This document shows, in pieces, positions 63,828-64,000 of a DNA stretch of 64,000 nucleotides. The stretch is from the NCBI GenBank assembly GCA_963965975.1, contig OZ014411.1, positions 64,501 through 128,500 of the forward strand. Direction: 5' to 3'. The notes below the pieces were generated by a model. The model made no database searches. It was not told the DNA's origin and saw nothing but the letters and a program-made list of their open reading frames with translations. The position numbers and the translations under genes are program-made. This DNA is from Xestospongia bergquistia. Its lineage: Eukaryota > Porifera > Demospongiae > Haplosclerida > Petrosiidae. Every line of letters begins with the position of its first letter. The stretch's first letter is position 1.

Positions 63828-64000
63828 GCATTGTATAAGAAGTATTATGGTATTAAAGTTATTTACCTGGTCCTGCCTGACATTGCCTGCTTCTTTAGGC
63901 TCATTCCACTCTCCCTATTTAAGTACAGATACATTAGTCTTTGGTGATGATTGGCAAGGTTTTTGGGTATATTTCTGAAGCATTATTCTCTGAGCTAAAC
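63828..64000. other. Window end, nothing recognised
   Basis: AT-rich sequence with no supported feature. Confidence 0.4.

Noticed and set aside
1-64000. tRNA or rRNA genes
   Set aside because: No cloverleaf with A and B box spacing and no rRNA-like stretch was recognised by eye; a covariance-model scan would be decisive.

Overview
The window looks like AT-rich nuclear DNA of an invertebrate animal. Genes are split by very short GT-AG introns (often 45-80 bp), the transposon types are eukaryotic (piggyBac, hAT, Tc1/mariner, Plavaka/KDZ-like, Crypton-like, Gypsy), and no bacterial gene order is seen. A sponge or other early-branching animal would fit; this is an inference from intron size and element mix, not proven. 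I found no confident single-copy host gene: nearly everything recognisable is mobile-element DNA.

The main discovery is a family of composite elements. Their multi-exon gene encodes, in order: a KMT5A/SET8-like histone methyltransferase (SET) domain, an acidic or Ser/Pro-rich linker, a C2H2-like finger ending in LSNH-x4-H, a tyrosine recombinase (YR) with the QRPGA Arg box, the K-T lysine strand, the RK box and an H-M-x-H...Y tail, and a C-terminal SANT-like motif (E-x3-I-x3-F ... C-x2-F ... KQIQDKV). Copies or pieces lie at 3505-7491 (A, longest), 10371-10760 and 25870-26240 (E-type 3' ends), 11025-11217 (D), 12525-15802 (B, all domains), 22333-24527 (C1, C2), 27079-27300 (B-type 5' end), 42925-43225 (F) and 46415-47220 (G). 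All are on the plus strand, and in 1-27 kb they are packed head to tail.

Each copy is bordered by arrays of short palindromes built on one heptamer, whose spelling changes from element to element: GGGACACA/GGCCACA around A, GGCCATA at the E and D ends, GGGACATA at both ends of B, GGACATA after C2. Several borders carry one to three copies of TAAACCC. This is what a site-specific recombinase with co-evolved end sequences might leave behind.

Layout: 1-2.4 kb, hairpin-bearing satellite with a 425-bp higher-order unit; 2.5-3.0 kb, GATA-type microsatellite; 3.5-8.2 kb, element A; 9.4-11.8 kb, hairpin arrays and 3' remnants; 11.8-16.5 kb, element B; 16.6-22.3 kb, a second, different YR (Crypton-like) split by a young Gypsy LTR retrotransposon; 22.3-27.4 kb, C1, C2, E-type and B-type pieces; 27.4-31.7 kb, remnants of hAT, a MADF/SANT gene and Gypsy; 32.7-35.6 kb, an end-to-end piggyBac; 36.6-37.3 kb, Gypsy gag piece; 39.3-47.2 kb, piggyBac pieces, a DUF7869-type gene, SET-YR pieces F and G, a Gypsy fossil and a Plavaka/KDZ-like transposase; 47.3-61.4 kb, repeated small zinc-binding exons and N-terminal exons, amplified by 1.4 kb segmental duplications, with a Tc1/mariner-type TIR element; 62-64 kb, a foldback element and a MITE.

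Functional reading (inference): SET-YR elements probably move as circles through their recombinase, recognise their own heptamer palindromes, and may use the SET domain to mark chromatin with H4K20 methylation at donor or target sites.
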